NCBI GenBank assembly: GCA_963922455.1
Contig: CAWUIO010000157.1
Coordinates: forward strand, 1-12,026
Direction of reading: 5' to 3'
DNA from: CAWUIO01 sp963922455
Lineage (GTDB): Bacteria > Bacteroidota > Bacteroidia > Cytophagales > Microscillaceae
Length of the DNA stretch: 12,026 bases
Below the pieces are notes generated by a model that saw only the letters and a list, made by a program, of their open reading frames with translations, searched no databases and was not told the DNA's origin. Below, piece by piece: positions 5,837-12,026 of this stretch. Made by a program: the position numbers and the translations under genes. Numbering within the stretch: the stretch's first letter is position 1; every line of letters starts with the position of its first letter.

Positions 5837-7663
5837 TTAATTCTTGGATAAATCGCCTTCATTTATTCCTTTGGGGTTTGCCTCCTCCGTTTCGGGAATT
5901 TGCTCTTGGAGTTTTTCCTTTTCTTCCAAGAGGACTTTATAATCTTCCTGCAATATGGTATAGCGACGGTTCATCTCTTCTTGGGTAGTTTGCAGTTCTT
6001 CCTGGTTCTGGCGTAGTTCTTCTTCTTGAGCCTTTAATTCTTCCGTCATTTTTTGAGAGTTTTGCAGTAGGATGCGGGTTTGCTCATTGACCCGTACAGC
6101 GTTGATGGTAGAAGCGAGGCTTTGGCTGAGGCTTTCTACAAATGCCACTTCAAAGGGCTCCAGTTGGCGAATGCTGGCCAACTCCATGACCCCATAGCAG
6201 ACATCATTATTGAGAAGGGGCACGATCAAAATATTCTGGGGCGGGCTATCCCCTAAGCCTGATTTGATATTGAGATAATCTTTGGGGGCATCCACCAGGG
6301 TGATGCTTTGCCGATGCAGGTAACTCTCCCCAATCAATCCGTCTCCCAATTTGAAGCTTACGTTGAGAAATTTCTTCCGGTTGAAGGCATAACAGGAGAT
6401 CATTTGCAGCAGGCGTTCTTCTTCTTCCAGCTCTTCCTGATTTTCCAGAATGACGTAAATAGCCCCCAGGTTGATTTGAATATGTTCGCTCAAGAATTTA
6501 AGCACGTGATCCCCTAGATTTTTTACATCGGTGTTGTGGGTTCTCAGGATTTCCCCAAATTTGGCCATGCTTTCGGCCGTCCACTTGCGTTCTTTTTCTT
6601 CCTTAGAAGAAGCCTTTAAGTTTTCTCGCATACTCAAGAGGGCGCTTCCTAAAATGTCGTGTTCGCTAAGTGGCTCGAAGGTAATGTCTAAATTGCCTTC
6701 TCCCACTTCGTGGGCAAATTGCGTGTAGACATTGATCCCATCTACCAAGGAATTGAGGGAGTCGGTCATTTCTTTGATCTCATCTTTGCGCTTGATTTCT
6801 ACCTTGGCAACCTTCTCTCCCTGAGACAATTGCTTGAGGCGGTCTTTAACCATATGAATAGCTTTAACCAAGCCATGGCTATAGCGTTCGGCCAAGCCAA
6901 TAAACAAGAGAAGCATGAGAGACGATAGGATGATGACCGTAAAAATCACTGTCCGTACCTGTTGGGAAATTTTAAGGGTCTCTTGGGCCACGGCTTCTTC
7001 AATCTGGTCGGTATAGATACCGGTTGAAATAATCCAATTGAGGGGTTGGAAAAGCCTGGAGTAAGAAATTTTGTTTTCAAACTCCTTAGAGCCCGGCTTG
7101 TAAATTTGATACTCCACATAGCCCTCCCCGTTGAGTTGGCATAGCTCAGATTGGGCCTGATATAAGTTCTTTTGATCGTACTTTTCGGTATTGTACTTAT
7201 CCTGATTCATAATCTGCCCGTTTTCCTGGTGGCGAATGGGATGGTTGACCATCTTGGGGTAAGGCAATTGATCGTCGGTGATCCAGAAATAACCCTTGCC
7301 CCCGTCGTAACGGATTTTATCAATGATCTCAATAGCCCGGTTTATGTGGGTTTTTTTCATCTTACTCCGGTAACGCGTAAGCAAAACGACGTCATCATTA
7401 TCTTGGTCAAGGGGAAATTCTTTCTTGATCATGGCCAACATCACACTATCATCTTGGGTCTCTCGGTAGTACTTGAGGATAAGATCGTAGGGCGATGCAA
7501 TCAGATCGGTGAGATGATCTTTTAATTTTTCCATCTCCCGGGCCCGGAAAGTGTCAATGTCTTTTTGATTTTTCTGGTAAATCAGGTACACTACCACCGA
7601 AGTAATCACCAAGACATTCAGTATCATCAGCAAGCTGAACGTAATAAGAATATTTCTTTTCAT
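5837..7663 (-). CDS. Two-TM Cache-HAMP-GAF sensor with coiled-coil tail and no output domain
   Basis: 608 residues. TM1 is at about 5-29. A periplasmic region (about 35-220) has the signature of a Cache_2-type sensor: GGKGYFWITDD (121-131), a PKMVNHP stretch, GEGYVEYQIYKPG, then PLNWIISTGIYTDQIEE. TM2 is at about 237-257, followed by a HAMP domain (about 258-312) and possibly a second HAMP-like segment to about 350. A GAF domain (about 365-525) includes GDGLIGESYLHRQSITL and ILIVPLLNNDVCYGVMEL. The tail (about 527-595) is a strongly charged coiled coil containing EELKAQEEELRQNQEELQ, a linker that in related Bacteroidota proteins usually leads into a further domain. Here it stops after about 15 polar residues. 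There is no histidine-kinase H-box or ATPase, no PP2C, no GGDEF and no chemotaxis hairpin. It probably binds a small molecule outside and passes the signal to a partner through the coiled coil (inference). No partner gene is adjacent. Confidence 0.85.
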   Translation of the reverse strand: MKRNILITFSLLMILNVLVITSVVVYLIYQKNQKDIDTFRAREMEKLKDHLTDLIASPYDLILKYYRETQDDSVMLAMIKKEFPLDQDNDDVVLLTRYRSKMKKTHINRAIEIIDKIRYDGGKGYFWITDDQLPYPKMVNHPIRHQENGQIMNQDKYNTEKYDQKNLYQAQSELCQLNGEGYVEYQIYKPGSKEFENKISYSRLFQPLNWIISTGIYTDQIEEAVAQETLKISQQVRTVIFTVIILSSLMLLLFIGLAERYSHGLVKAIHMVKDRLKQLSQGEKVAKVEIKRKDEIKEMTDSLNSLVDGINVYTQFAHEVGEGNLDITFEPLSEHDILGSALLSMRENLKASSKEEKERKWTAESMAKFGEILRTHNTDVKNLGDHVLKFLSEHIQINLGAIYVILENQEELEEEERLLQMISCYAFNRKKFLNVSFKLGDGLIGESYLHRQSITLVDAPKDYLNIKSGLGDSPPQNILIVPLLNNDVCYGVMELASIRQLEPFEVAFVESLSQSLASTINAVRVNEQTRILLQNSQKMTEELKAQEEELRQNQEELQTTQEEMNRRYTILQEDYKVLLEEKEKLQEQIPETEEANPKGINEGDLSKN

Positions 7664-8453
7664 CGTAGTATTGAAGGATTAAAATAATATAGCTGGAATT
7701 AACTTGATCAGTGTGCTGTCTGCTGTGGGTTGTATAGCTAGTAAGAAGTTTTGTGGATACTATTTTCCAAGAAAGAAAGCGCGAATTTTTGGCTGGGCAT
7801 AATCTTTCTCCCGTGAAAATTAGTAGGTCAAAACGCTCAAATAAAATGGCTCAATCTTAATACCAGCTTATGTTATGACCTTGCCGCCTGAGGAGGCTTT
7901 TGGGGGTGAATCTTTCTGAGGAAATGTAAACGGAGAAAAAGACAGGTTTATCATGCCTTATTATCTTTTAAAAAGGGCAAATGTATAAGCAAGTGCCCCG
8001 CTCGATGGCTCCTTAGCATATTTTAGCCCTTTAAAATTATCTTTGTATGACGATGAGAATAGGGAAATACTAGACGGCTGCCCTCTTATTTGAGTAGTGG
8101 AAGGGGCAGGGCGCGTATTTTTATTGTAAGGTTTTACTCGCTTTTTTCAAATTGTAAATAAAGCAAGTGCTTGCCCAGCCCACTCATTTTCTAAAATACA
8201 TACTTCACTGGGCTTGTCATAGGGCATTTAGGCCTGTAATGTGCCAGTTTTGTCAAAATAATAGGGCAATTATTTCTTACTTGACTAAGAGAATTAAGGG
8301 AGTTTTCTAGGGCTTCCACGTGGAGTTTGCTAGGGGTTTCTTCGGGGAAATTTCCTGAGATGAATAATCATAACTTTGCCCCTCCGATATGAGGGCAAGT
8401 TTATACATTCAAAGCAAGCAATTATTGGGAGGATTGGGGAACGTGCTATCCTA
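7664..8453. other. Gene-poor 790-bp region with weak regulatory-like signals
   Basis: I see no convincing gene, tRNA or repeat here. Signals that can be pointed to are weak. TATCTTTG (8038-8045, plus) is a perfect TAnnTTTG -7 box, followed at 8077-8110 by an imperfect CTGCCC/GGGCAG hairpin and a T-rich tail, which could be a short RNA. TAACTTTG (8371-8378, plus) is a second -7-like box, 11 bp before an ATG at 8389 whose frame runs antisense through the hydrolase gene. A bulged hairpin (8374-8399, GCCCcTC/GAGGGC) lies about 55 nt past the hydrolase stop. GGGCA/TGCCC (7975-7998) with five U residues on the minus strand looks terminator-like but serves no known gene. Confidence 0.4.
8038..8045 (+). 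promoter_or_regulatory. Orphan Bacteroidota-type -7 box (TATCTTTG)
   Basis: Exact match to TAnnTTTG on the plus strand in an AAAATTATCTTTG context typical of the phylum. No clear -33 TTG and no ORF follow it. A transcript from here would be non-coding. Confidence 0.25.
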
Positions 8454-9365
8454 TTATTTTAAGTGCTTATCGAGAAAAGTAAGGATTTTGGCTAGATTTT
8501 CCTCTTTAGTAAATTTTGCTCCCCCGTGTTTTCCTCCTTGGATAAGCTCAAAGGTGACTTTGTCATCTCCTAAGACTTTTGCCAAGGTATCCGAAAAATG
8601 TTTACTTTGGAGATAGGGGATGTTGGCATCCTGATCGCCCGCCTGTACATAAAAAGGAGGGTCATTTTTATCAATATATGAGCTGGGATTGGCTTGTTTT
8701 ACCAAATGAGCTTGCTTGGGGTCGGAGGCATCTGCTCCTAGATAAGCACTCTCAATAGCCACGTCAAAACCTTCCTTAAATCCTAAGACCTGGGCCTCTG
8801 GGATCATCTGGGCAAAATTGATAGGGCCAAACCAATCAATACAAGCTTGAATGCGAGTAGATTTTGTGGGAAAATCCCCAAGTTGGCCATCAGCAAAATC
8901 ATCACCGGCCGATGTGCCCATCATAGCCGATAGGTTCCCACCAGCCGAAGCCCCCCATGTAGCGATTTTATCTTCTTGAATGGCGTATCTTTGGGCATTT
9001 CCCCTCAGAAAACGAAGCGCTGCTTTACAATCGTGCACTGCCGCCGGAAACTTAGCTTCTCCACTTAATCTATAATTGATTGTTACCGCTACGTATCCGT
9101 GAGCTAGCAGGTACTTAGCCAAAGAATACTCACTACTTTTGTCGCCAAATTTAAAACCTCCACCGTGGATAAGCATCACCGCTGGAAAGGGGCCTTCCCC
9201 TTCAGGAATAAAAATATCCAAGGTTTGGGCCTTGGAGTCCTGGGCGTAGGCGAGGTCCAGATATTTTTTCTTGATAGATGACATATCAGTTTGACAAGCC
9301 ATTAGGAAGACAAAAGCAAGTAGGGTAATTAGGCTTTGCATACTGCCAGATATGAGCTTGGGCAT
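8454..9365 (-). CDS. Lipoprotein alpha/beta-hydrolase (esterase/lipase, HSL/BD-FAE-like)
   Basis: 303 residues from the ATG at 9365. The frame is open further upstream (to 9497), but that part overlaps the dehydrogenase gene and lacks a sensible N-terminus. The chosen start gives a lipoprotein signal peptide with lipobox LMAC (Cys at about 24); an ATG at 9341 is the alternative. Motifs in order: oxyanion-hole HGGGF (about 67-71), a strand with VAVTINYRLS, nucleophile GASAGG (Ser about 140), acid in AGDQDANIP (Asp about 244) and QGGKHGG (His about 280). This is a complete Ser-Asp-His triad with the HGGG box of carboxylesterases acting on small esters or acylated sugars. The substrate is unknown. 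It should be anchored on the periplasmic side or cell surface. It begins 13 nt after the dehydrogenase stop, so the two are very likely co-transcribed. Confidence 0.87.
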   Translation of the reverse strand: MPKLISGSMQSLITLLAFVFLMACQTDMSSIKKKYLDLAYAQDSKAQTLDIFIPEGEGPFPAVMLIHGGGFKFGDKSSEYSLAKYLLAHGYVAVTINYRLSGEAKFPAAVHDCKAALRFLRGNAQRYAIQEDKIATWGASAGGNLSAMMGTSAGDDFADGQLGDFPTKSTRIQACIDWFGPINFAQMIPEAQVLGFKEGFDVAIESAYLGADASDPKQAHLVKQANPSSYIDKNDPPFYVQAGDQDANIPYLQSKHFSDTLAKVLGDDKVTFELIQGGKHGGAKFTKEENLAKILTFLDKHLK

Positions 9366-9378
9366 TTGCTGGCCAGGT

Positions 9379-10173
9379 TTAATCAGACAGTAGTTTTTGA
9401 ACATCGGCTTCGGTGATTTGGCAAGCCATAGGTAGGGGCTTATGCTTGGAAATATACTGGCCACTCGCTGGGATATCCAGGGAAAAAGCGGCATCATAAA
9501 GTCTTTTAGCCCCTTGCTCGGGACTTTGAAAAAACATGTTGCGGAAAGGTTTTAGCCAAAAGGGCATGCCTTTTCCGGCCGTCATTTTGGTTTTAATAGC
9601 TCCCGGGTTGACACTAAGGATTTTGACATTTTTCCAGGAATCAAGCGTACTCAGATAATTCATCAACAGGACCATCGTGAGCTTAGAGTCCATATAGGAA
9701 CCAATCAATTTGGAAAATTTTTTGGGTTTTTTGAAGGCAGCAATGTCGTAAGACTTTTTAGCGTGTAGTCCAGCGGTGGCCGTATTAATTACTATGGGGT
9801 TCGGGGCTTTATCTAAAAGCGGTTTCAAAGCTTGGGTCAAGAGAAACGGACTAATCGCATTGACCTCTAGCTGTAATTCATTACCGTAGTCAGAAACGTA
9901 AAGCTTGTCAAGTAAAAGGCCGGCATTATTAAATAAGCCATCAAGTTGTTCATATTTGCTGGCAATTTCTTGGGCTACGGCCTCTATTTGATCTCTTTTA
10001 CTCAGGTCGGCCACAAAAATATCTGGAGTGCTTCCTTCTGGGAAAACAGCCAGAGTTTCTTTCTTTCTAGTTTCACTTCGTACTATCAGCCCAAGGCTAT
10101 GTCCCTCGGAAAGCAGTTTTTGGCTTAAAGCGAGACCCATTCCGCTGTGTCCCCCCGTTATTAGTATATGCAT
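9379..10173 (-). CDS. Short-chain dehydrogenase/reductase (SDR)
   Basis: 264 residues, Rossmann fold. Seen: cofactor motif TGGHSGMG (6-13, TGxxxGxG), an acidic strand end VADLS (54-58), NNAG (82-85), an Asn in LEVNAIS (105), then YMDSK (Tyr160, Lys164, the YxxxK active site) and NPGAIKTKM, the usual PG motif after the active site. The catalytic-Ser position appears to be Thr133 (INTATAG instead of the usual NVSS). This conservative change should still allow hydrogen bonding to the substrate. Arg32 after the second strand (IVRSE) suggests a preference for NADP(H); this is inference. It resembles the retinol-dehydrogenase/oxidoreductase type of SDR; the substrate is unknown. It is the first gene of an operon with the lipoprotein esterase, so the pair could act on ester-derived alcohols, but one enzyme is cytoplasmic and the other exported. 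Confidence 0.88.
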   Translation of the reverse strand: MHILITGGHSGMGLALSQKLLSEGHSLGLIVRSETRKKETLAVFPEGSTPDIFVADLSKRDQIEAVAQEIASKYEQLDGLFNNAGLLLDKLYVSDYGNELQLEVNAISPFLLTQALKPLLDKAPNPIVINTATAGLHAKKSYDIAAFKKPKKFSKLIGSYMDSKLTMVLLMNYLSTLDSWKNVKILSVNPGAIKTKMTAGKGMPFWLKPFRNMFFQSPEQGAKRLYDAAFSLDIPASGQYISKHKPLPMACQITEADVQKLLSD

Positions 10174-10291
10174 GCCTTGATTTTGGTTTTATACAGCAAG
10201 TATACAATTTAGGCATGGGCGATGCATTGATGTAGATTAATATAGCAGGCAAAACAAGGAAAGTTTGCGTAGATGGGGGCAGAGATGCAGC

Positions 10292-10673
10292 TTACTTGTA
10301 AGGGAGAGACATGTCTAAGATTTTCATTCCTAGCGCATGGTTGAGCAAGTCATCATCTGGGCCCAACCGCTGAGGGTTGGCGATATGGGTATACACAATC
10401 ACTGCCTTATGCTTTTTTTGTTACTGGCAGCGAAGAAAGAGTGGTCCCGGGTGCTTCCTCCTTGGGGCCAAAATTCTTTGATTTTGGGGTCTTGGGATAT
10501 GCCACCAGACGATACCCTGGCGGGCTTAATCGTAATATAAATCAAGGAATTTGTTCACAAGATGGTCTCCCAGTGGATGATGCGCAGCTTGAGTAAATTT
10601 CAATTTGGCAGGTTTTTGGATAAGGATATGCCCCAGCGGGAATATGGCCGTGTCTAGTAGTTGAATGAATATA
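10292..10673 (-). pseudogene. Broken class C beta-lactamase-type serine hydrolase, C-terminal remnant
   Basis: No single frame is open here, but three minus-strand frames joined give a protein-like C-terminus. First, a part ending in FLDLYYD (stop at 10526-10528). Reading on past this stop in the same frame gives QGIVWWHI, like the GLGWHI of the family. A shift near 10495-10501 then gives SQDPKIKEFWPQGG followed by STRDHSFFAASNKK. A second shift in the T-run 10413-10419 gives HKAVIVYTHIANP and an end ILDMSLPYK before the stop at 10292-10294. This resembles the family pattern FWHNGGTxGxxSFxxxNKKxKxGVVVLxNxAN...LLDxxxPLK. The usual H of the HxG motif has become P (FWPQGG). The N-terminal three quarters, including any SxxK, are missing, and the remnant starts where the GC-rich repeat ends. 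At least three lesions make sequencing error an unlikely explanation. Confidence 0.65.
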
Positions 10674-10800
10674 TGGGGCTTCCCCGCGTGAGCACCTCGG
10701 GGCAAGAGGGAAGTAGCTGCCAGCGCGGGTCGGGCTTTCGCTACTCGCTGGCCAACGCACATCCAGCGGCGAGCTCAAACAGGCCGCTCTATCCCTAAGC
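10674..10800 (-). repeat. GC-rich structured dispersed repeat, copy B
   Basis: 127 bp, the same length as copy A (3701-3827) and inverted relative to it. Read on the minus strand it starts with gcttagggatagagc and contains gcgagtagcgaaagcccg. The CCCGCG/CGCGGG pairing is kept although the sequence between the arms differs from copy A, which argues for a selected structure. It begins 20 nt past the stop of the class D beta-lactamase gene and ends exactly where resemblance to the broken serine hydrolase starts. It could serve as the 3' structure of the beta-lactamase transcript, because no separate terminator is visible there (inference). Confidence 0.75.
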
Positions 10801-10820
10801 CAAGTGAGATGTCTCTAGGA

Positions 10821-11615
10821 TTACCAAACCCCCAGCTTTTTAAAAATAGCCTTTGTAATGTCCTTGCGGCACCGACCAAAATTAGGATTTGCTTCCTGTC
10901 TGTCTTTAAGGAGTCGGGTGGCAAAAAAATAGACATTGTCCTCGGTCTCAACATAGCCCACCCACCAGCCAGTGTCTTTACCTCCATCGCGGGTCCAGCC
11001 CGTCTTGGCCCGCAGCGTATACGTATCGGTTTTTTCTACAATCATCATGTTTTTGAGGGTTTGAAAGGATTGGGGGGAGAAGGGAAGGCTTTCTTCGTAA
11101 ATGCCCCTCAAGACTTGAATTTGATTGATGGGAGAAATGGCAAAGGGGCCAAAGTTCCAGAAATCGGGATCTTTTTGGGACAAATCCACATTCCCGTAGC
11201 CGATTTGGCTCAAATAGTGTTTGTACTGCTTTTTCCCAATTCGTTTGGCCAGCTCTACATAGGCCCACCCGGCCGATAAGGTAAAGGCCTCTTGCATACT
11301 CATGCTATGGTAAATATTAGGACGATGTCCGTACTTAGTCGTGTCGTAATCATCTATCCAGGGGATAATCTCCTGCTCATCTTGGACTACCTTCGTTTCT
11401 AAGGCAATGAGGGTATTGACGATTTTGAATGTCGAGGCAGGGAGGGTGGCTTTTTGGCTATCGAGGATGTCATTGCTCATCCATTTTTGTTCTTGATAGT
11501 CGTAGATTGTGATGCTGCCGCTAAGACCGCAGGCCTCGAAGGCTTGGTTCCAAGAATCTTGAGCAGAAGCTCTAAATGTAGAGAGAAATAAGAGAATAAA
11601 ATAAAGTTTTCGCAT
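10821..11615 (-). CDS. bla: Class D (OXA-type) beta-lactamase
   Basis: 264 residues, the usual length. A signal peptide (MRKLYFILLFLSTFRASAQ, cleavage near ASA|Q) sends it to the periplasm. Class D motifs in order: STFK (Ser61 acylated by the beta-lactam, Lys64 the residue that is carboxylated in this class), a first-loop motif SAG (114-116) where SxV is usual, YGN (140-142), FW (Trp153, which contacts the carboxy-lysine in known enzymes), SPINQ (161-165) and KTG (204-206, in RAKTGWT). The later GWWVGYVE strand also fits. The enzyme should hydrolyse penicillin-type beta-lactams; the spectrum cannot be read from sequence, and the Val-to-Gly change could alter activity. No regulator or insertion sequence is adjacent, so it looks like a resident chromosomal gene. 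Downstream are a structured repeat and a broken serine-hydrolase gene. Confidence 0.92.
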   Translation of the reverse strand: MRKLYFILLFLSTFRASAQDSWNQAFEACGLSGSITIYDYQEQKWMSNDILDSQKATLPASTFKIVNTLIALETKVVQDEQEIIPWIDDYDTTKYGHRPNIYHSMSMQEAFTLSAGWAYVELAKRIGKKQYKHYLSQIGYGNVDLSQKDPDFWNFGPFAISPINQIQVLRGIYEESLPFSPQSFQTLKNMMIVEKTDTYTLRAKTGWTRDGGKDTGWWVGYVETEDNVYFFATRLLKDRQEANPNFGRCRKDITKAIFKKLGVW

Positions 11616-11994
11616 GGGATTAGAAATAATAGATCTGTATTAGAACCCTACCCAAGATCAAGAGGATTGTTACCTTACACATTTTTTGAGAAATCCATTT
11701 TAGGTTTTTTAACAGGAACAATGCTGGCAACTGGGACAAGCAGACACGCTTTCTTTGAGAAGTCATAGGACGGACTGCCTTTCATATGTCACATCAAATT
11801 TATTTAAAATTTGTAACCTTTTGCCAAGTACCACGACTCTCCATTTACATAAAGCAGTTCTTCCTCTTTTGTGAAAATTCGAATGGGCTTAACTACATAT
11901 TTCATTTAGACGATGCTTGCTAGAGCCTATCAGATAAGCCCTACTTAATTCGTGTTGAAGAGGCATTTCATAAATAACCAAAAACCCATTGATT
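11616..11994. other. Intergenic stretch between divergent genes
   Basis: About 380 bp separate the minus-strand beta-lactamase start from the plus-strand gene at the right edge. It is AT-rich and holds one possible tiny ORF (11804-11905). No tRNA, clear promoter box or terminator is evident. A minus-strand reading near 11714-11758 ends in CPSCQHCSC, but it is only 17 codons long after a TGA and has no start codon, so it is not called. Confidence 0.4.
11804..11905 (-). CDS. Possible 33-residue small protein
   Basis: An ATG at 11903-11905 opens 33 codons ending in TAA at 11804-11806. The residues look protein-like: KPIRIFTKEEELLYVNGESW near the middle, then YLAKGYKF at the end, mixing basic, acidic and aromatic residues. 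The codon just before the ATG is TAA, so it cannot be the end of a longer frame. A 25-codon frame (MPLQHELSRAYLIG...) ends just inside its start, which could give translational coupling. There is no family match I recognise and no Shine-Dalgarno site. It may be real, a decayed fragment, or chance. Confidence 0.25.
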   Translation of the reverse strand: MKYVVKPIRIFTKEEELLYVNGESWYLAKGYKF

Positions 11995-12026
11995 ATGAAA
12001 AAATGGATCATAAGCGTATCTTTTGT
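11995..12026 (+). CDS. Start of an exported protein, cut by the window edge
   Basis: An ATG at 11995 opens MKKWIISVSF and runs off the end. Two lysines followed by a hydrophobic stretch are the start of a signal peptide. The leader before it is A-rich without a Shine-Dalgarno site, as for the other genes here. It is the only plus-strand gene supported in the window; its function is unknown. Confidence 0.5.
   Translation, partial: MKKWIISVSF

Noticed and set aside
8389..8616. Plus-strand frame of 75 codons just after a TAACTTTG box
   Set aside because: Most of it runs antisense through the well-supported esterase gene, and its residues show no family pattern. Only the promoter-like box is noted.
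10337..10540. Plus-strand frame of 67 codons
   Set aside because: It lies antisense to the serine-hydrolase remnant and has no protein-like features of its own.
10526..10762. Minus-strand frame of 78 codons as a gene
   Set aside because: Its first part is repeat copy B and its last part is the broken serine hydrolase; it is not an intact gene.
11714..11758. Cys-rich minus-strand reading ending CPSCQHCSC, preceded by an in-frame TGA
   Set aside because: Only 17 codons follow the TGA and there is no start codon. A selenocysteine reading would need a SECIS-like hairpin, which I do not see.

Overview
The window reads as a chromosomal segment of a Bacteroidota bacterium. The evidence is a protein with a type IX secretion (T9SS) C-terminal sorting domain, several matches to the Bacteroidota -7 promoter box TAnnTTTG, A/T-rich leaders without clear Shine-Dalgarno sites, and family types common in that phylum (DUF4198, SpoIIAA/STAS-like, short Crp-type regulators). 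A saprospirian or cytophagian relative is a guess; no rRNA or marker gene is present to fix it. Every complete gene I can support lies on the minus strand. One plus-strand gene begins at the right edge.

Layout, left to right. At 51-1130 is a membrane-anchored, histidine-rich DUF4198 protein. At 1505-1909 is a small STAS/SpoIIAA-like protein, flanked by two degenerate direct repeats (1380-1431 and 2229-2280) that share a peptide-like reading. At 2350-3483 is a T9SS-exported protein made of two copies of a beta-rich module, with a clear terminator after it. At 3701-3827 is a GC-rich structured repeat, followed by a strong terminator. At 3895-4983 is a fatty acid hydroxylase/sterol desaturase fused to two CDGSH iron-sulfur motifs. 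Just upstream of it, at 5065-5664, is a Crp/Fnr-type regulator, so the two may form a regulator-enzyme pair. At 5837-7663 is a two-TM Cache-HAMP-GAF sensor with a C-terminal coiled coil and no recognisable output domain, ending in a very good terminator.

A gene-poor stretch of about 790 bp follows (7664-8453). Then comes a two-gene operon: a short-chain dehydrogenase (9379-10173) followed closely by a lipoprotein alpha/beta-hydrolase (8454-9365). Next is a broken gene (about 10292-10673) whose reading frames together resemble the C-terminus of a class C beta-lactamase-type serine hydrolase. A second copy of the GC-rich repeat (10674-10800, inverted relative to the first) separates this remnant from a complete class D (OXA-type) beta-lactamase gene (10821-11615).

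The right end (11616-11994) is mostly without genes, apart from a possible 33-residue ORF. It ends at the start of a plus-strand exported protein (11995 onward). No tRNA, rRNA, CRISPR array, intact transposase or complete known defence system is visible. The signals most worth following are the two repeat families, the decayed serine hydrolase beside the OXA gene, the desaturase-CDGSH fusion, and the sensor without an output domain.
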